Under the pieces are notes generated by a model that saw only the letters and a program-made list of their open reading frames with translations, was not told the DNA's origin and ran no database searches. From the NCBI GenBank assembly GCA_002782305.1, contig PFHN01000075.1:1-8458 (forward strand): DNA of 8,458 bases. The letters run 5' to 3'. A program made the translations under genes and the position numbers. Source of the stretch: Candidatus Moranbacteria bacterium CG_4_8_14_3_um_filter_41_13. GTDB lineage: Bacteria; Patescibacteriota; Minisyncoccia; Moranbacterales; UBA1568. Within the stretch, counting starts at the first letter, position 1. Each line of letters begins with the position of its first letter. Below, one piece after another: positions 6,573-8,458 of the stretch.

Positions 6573-6581
6573 AGTATACCA
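6573..6581 (-). promoter_or_regulatory. Extended -10 promoter ahead of the DUF456 operon
   Basis: On the minus strand TGG-TATACT (6581-6573) fits the TGn-TATAAT extended -10 pattern, with 5 of 6 matches in the hexamer. No good -35 lies 16-18 bases upstream, which is usual for extended -10 promoters. Transcription should start near 6567. This would be the promoter for the possible small ORF, DUF456, GIY-YIG, DUF1294 and the exonuclease. Confidence 0.45.
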
Positions 6582-6601
6582 GTTCCTACGAAAAAAATAT
6601 A

Positions 6602-6796
6602 TCAGAATCCCTTCTTCATCGTTGATCTGAGAAAAGTTCTTTGCAGAAGTCCAAATATGTATTTCAGAGTCAACATATCTCCCTTTCTTGGAGAAACAGC
6701 CTTTCTTCTCGTTGTGAAACCCTTATTTCCATAACACAAAACGAGATTCTGAGCTCTTTTATGCTCGATGATACTTTTTATATTTTGCATACTCAT
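6602..6796 (-). CDS. Doubtful 64-residue basic ORF after the BRO-N gene
   Basis: This frame begins directly after the BRO-N stop codon (TAA then ATG), so translation could restart there. The product is rich in Lys and Arg (FTTRRK, SPRKGD), has no membrane helix and resembles nothing I know. It may be a degraded gene end, a small basic protein or non-coding sequence. Together with the small ORF and promoter nearer DUF456 it makes up the 356-base interval 6441-6796. In that interval I see no tRNA, no convincing terminator and no repeat array. There are only weak hairpins, such as TCTCC/GGAGA with no T-run. Confidence 0.15.
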   Translation of the reverse strand: MSMQNIKSIIEHKRAQNLVLCYGNKGFTTRRKAVSPRKGDMLTLKYIFGLLQRTFLRSTMKKGF

Positions 6797-7633
6797 TTAT
6801 TCCAACTTTTTATTATAGAGTGTTTTGGCATTTCGATTGGTAACTACTTTTTTTCCTGTTTTCGATTCAATCTGCTTCCGTGCATTGCCTGCGATGTTCC
6901 CTCCTTCATGCGCCACAATTTTATTCTCATTAAGATTCTCTGGTTCATATGTCTCAGAAATTTCTGTTGTAGCTGTTTCTGCAAGCATATTCAGCACAAG
7001 CTCCAAATTAGTCATGTTATCACGTAAATTTTCCTTTTTCAGATCCTTCAATGCTTTATATTCTCTTGTCGTCATACCCGTCCAAGCCTGAGTAATTTCA
7101 TTGGTGAGAATTGCAAATTCTCTTCCTTCTCTCACTCCTCGTTTTTCCCATTCTTCTGTGAGTGACTTACGAATTTCGATGCTCTTCAATCGTTGATTGA
7201 TCCATTCACGACTATAACCTTTTTGTAAATATGTTTTCAGTGCACGATTGATAGCGAGTTCTGGATCAGCAGTTTCTTCCAATCGTTCATACCCAATACG
7301 TGCAAGCCATAATTTGAGAGGTTCTGCATTGGGCGATGGAATAGATTGTACGAGACGAAGCATAACCTCTGTATCAGCAACATCAGTCAGATATTTCTTA
7401 CCATCAGATGATTCTAATTTCAGTTGGTGACATTTTGTCACCGACTCATTTCCCTCCTTTCGAAGTCGTTCTGCAAGCTTATTCCAATATTTTCTCGCAT
7501 CAACACTATTAGTCAATACTTTTACAACATCAATAACGGAAAAATACCACAATTCTTTTTCAGCATCCCAATGTCGGCGAATTTGTTTCCCCTCAAAAAT
7601 AGCTATCGCCTTCATTTTTGATTCTTTTTTCAT
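6797..7633 (-). CDS. BRO-N domain protein, DinD-like
   Basis: A 278-residue protein whose first half is a BRO-N domain, a DNA-binding fold shared with baculovirus BRO proteins, phage antirepressors and E. coli DinD. Conserved positions include IAIFEGKQIRRHWD (10-23), LWYFSVIDVVKVL (28-40), the DARKYW helix (45-50) and YLTDVADTEVMLRLVQSIPSP (81-101). The second half (about 105-225) has LKLWLARIGYERLEE, then RAL-KGYS-EWI-QRLKSIEIRK. It is probably helical and typical of chromosomal members often labelled DNA-damage-inducible protein D. The tail from about 240 is basic and glycine-containing (GGNIAGNARKQIE). The start could be M1 (7633) or M7 (7615); M1 fits the promoter. It has its own promoter and no phage genes beside it. 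Its role, as transcription regulator or damage-response factor, is unproven. Confidence 0.85.
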   Translation of the reverse strand: MKKESKMKAIAIFEGKQIRRHWDAEKELWYFSVIDVVKVLTNSVDARKYWNKLAERLRKEGNESVTKCHQLKLESSDGKKYLTDVADTEVMLRLVQSIPSPNAEPLKLWLARIGYERLEETADPELAINRALKTYLQKGYSREWINQRLKSIEIRKSLTEEWEKRGVREGREFAILTNEITQAWTGMTTREYKALKDLKKENLRDNMTNLELVLNMLAETATTEISETYEPENLNENKIVAHEGGNIAGNARKQIESKTGKKVVTNRNAKTLYNKKLE

Positions 7634-7666
7634 AACATATTTTTGTTTACATTACTTACATATAGT

Positions 7667-7696
7667 ATAATACAACATGCGTGAGAAAGATGTCAA
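7667..7696 (-). promoter_or_regulatory. Near-consensus promoter of the BRO-N gene
   Basis: A perfect TTGACA (7696-7691), an 18-base spacer and TATTAT (5 of 6, 7672-7667) lie upstream of the BRO-N gene. Transcription should start near 7660, giving a leader of about 27 bases. The -35 begins six bases after the T-run of the preceding terminator. TATACT three bases further downstream is an alternative -10 with a longer spacer. No SOS-box-like CTG-N10-CAG was seen over it. Confidence 0.72.
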
Positions 7697-7701
7697 GCAA
7701 T

Positions 7702-7730
7702 AAAAAAGCAACTCCTTTTATGGAGTCGCT
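7702..7730 (-). terminator. Rho-independent terminator after the DUF2238 gene
   Basis: On the minus strand AGCGACTCC (7730-7722) pairs fully with GGAGTTGCT (7715-7707), nine pairs including one G-U, around a six-base ATAAAA loop. A run of six T (7707-7702, sharing the last stem base) follows. It lies 28 bases past the DUF2238 stop. On the plus strand the stem has no downstream T-run, so it works in one direction only. It separates the DUF2238 and BRO-N transcription units. Confidence 0.88.
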
Positions 7731-7758
7731 AACAAGAAGATACACGAGGGTTTCACCT

Positions 7759-8355
7759 TCATTTCGGTTTTCGAACGAGGAAGAAAAGTATAGTAGCGCT
7801 GATGGCTCCGAGTGTATCAGCGAGCATATCTTTCTGTGCATCCCAGATATCACCCTGACTGCCGAGATACGCCATAGCATCCTCTGCATTTGATTTGGCA
7901 GCGTAGATCCATTCGACGAGTTCATAACTCATAGCGATAGTAGCGATGACGAAAACAGGATATGTGAAAAGAAGAAATTTATTCGCTACCAGTTTCTTGC
8001 TCCAGAGCCACTCTGCGATAGCAAAGGCATAAAATCCGACCGAAAAATGAGCAATGCGATCGAAATGATTGCGAGAGAATCCGAAGAAATCACTGAACCA
8101 GTCGAAAGGAACGAGCGCAAAGGTGTAGTGTCCGCCAATAGTATGAAGGTAAATAAGCACAAACATGAGTGCATACGCCAAACGCGAAAAACGTATACCG
8201 CCATAATACAGACCTATAATAATCGCCAGAATAATCCACACTGTGAGATTCTCCGCAAACCACGTCGTCCGGTCTATCGGATTGATAGCAAGCACAGAAA
8301 AAAGCACAACATAGACCGAAAGAAGTCCCCCTAAGAATTTCGATGAGTCATTCAT
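7759..8355 (-). CDS. DUF2238 (YjdF-like) inner-membrane protein
   Basis: A 198-residue polytopic membrane protein. Hydrophobic segments lie at about 7-24, 38-51, 57-76, 103-118, 128-148 and 178-194. The family signature is complete: HTIGGHYTF (71-79), then NHFDRIAHFSVGF (96-108) with N96, D99, R100 and H103. Then come AMSYELVEW (141-149) with E145, and GSQGDIWDAQKDMLAD (165-180) with Q167, D169, D172 and D176. These conserved polar residues inside or beside membrane helices suggest a metal site or active site, but the family has no established function. Length is normal for DUF2238. It is the last gene of its transcription unit, followed by a strong terminator, and ends in TGA. No Shine-Dalgarno sequence precedes the ATG. 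The window ends about 100 bases upstream, so any operon partner is unseen. Confidence 0.93.
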   Translation of the reverse strand: MNDSSKFLGGLLSVYVVLFSVLAINPIDRTTWFAENLTVWIILAIIIGLYYGGIRFSRLAYALMFVLIYLHTIGGHYTFALVPFDWFSDFFGFSRNHFDRIAHFSVGFYAFAIAEWLWSKKLVANKFLLFTYPVFVIATIAMSYELVEWIYAAKSNAEDAMAYLGSQGDIWDAQKDMLADTLGAISATILFFLVRKPK

Positions 8356-8379
8356 ACCACAATATATTTATATTTTTAA

Positions 8380-8407
8380 ATGTTAGATTCTAGAGCGTTG
8401 TTTACAA
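8380..8407 (-). promoter_or_regulatory. Weak candidate promoter for DUF2238
   Basis: TTGTAA (4 of 6, 8407-8402), a 16-base spacer and TAACAT (4 of 6, 8385-8380) sit about 25 bases before the DUF2238 ATG. The fit is poor, and the AT-rich sequence downstream offers other -10-like hexamers. The -35 overlaps the right-edge hairpin by three bases. Confidence 0.25.
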
Positions 8408-8447
8408 AAATTGATTGAGCGGTTACGCTCAAGAGTAACAATTTTTG
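8405..8447. repeat. Two-tier inverted repeat upstream of DUF2238
   Basis: An inner perfect stem TTGAGCG/CGCTCAA (8415-8421 with 8426-8432, loop GTTA) is flanked by a second perfect nine-base pair of arms, CAAAAATTG (8405-8413) and CAATTTTTG (8439-8447). The tiers are separated by one base on the left and six on the right. On the minus strand the inner stem is followed within four bases by five T. It could therefore terminate a gene beyond the right edge, with the outer arm supplying the T-run. An operator or leader structure for DUF2238 is the alternative. Confidence 0.55.
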
Positions 8448-8458
8448 GAAACAATATG

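Noticed and set aside
6590..6640. Terminator after the BRO-N gene (AGAA-GGGA-TTCT hairpin then a T-rich stretch)
   Set aside because: Only four A-T-rich pairs, and the T-run does not follow directly. Too weak to call.

Overview
All genes visible in this window lie on the minus strand, so transcription runs from high to low coordinates. Base composition is moderately AT-rich and intergenic gaps are short. SecA, an ExoX-like exonuclease, small DUF membrane proteins, a UPF0213-type GIY-YIG protein and a solitary BRO-N protein sit next to a single tRNA. This mix fits a small-genome uncultured bacterium, most likely of the Candidate Phyla Radiation (Patescibacteria). That placement is inference: no rRNA or marker phylogeny is possible here. 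TGA acts as a normal stop (the GIY-YIG and DUF2238 genes end in it) and no long gene has an internal TGA. The UGA=Gly code of Gracilibacteria and Absconditabacteria is therefore not supported.

Layout from right to left. (a) 8355-7759 encodes a DUF2238 (YjdF-like) membrane protein. An elaborate inverted repeat lies upstream of it, and a good intrinsic terminator (7730-7702) lies downstream. (b) A near-consensus promoter starts six bases past that terminator and drives a solitary BRO-N/DinD-like gene (7633-6797). (c) A 356-base stretch follows with no confident gene. It holds an extended -10 promoter and a possible 45-residue single-pass membrane protein. (d) A compact probable operon follows: DUF456 membrane protein, GIY-YIG domain protein, DUF1294 membrane protein and ExoX-like DEDDh exonuclease. 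(e) secA (4537-1880) has its own strong promoter (TTGACG-N17-TACAAT) and a C-terminal zinc motif. (f) A G-run-rich trailer, then tRNA-Ala(CGC) with its own likely promoter. (g) Beyond the tRNA 3' end is an accessory-looking zone. It holds an AT-rich orphan membrane protein with two CX5C pairs, a 71-residue two-helix membrane protein, and a 5'-truncated radical SAM/SPASM gene running off the left edge.

Most of the window is ordinary housekeeping or conserved-hypothetical sequence, and I do not see a convincing new multi-gene system. The points most worth a second look are the headless radical SAM/SPASM gene, the tRNA with C at position 55, the AT-rich orphan beyond the tRNA, the near-absence of Shine-Dalgarno sequences, the hidden small ORF before DUF456 and the compound hairpin at the right edge.
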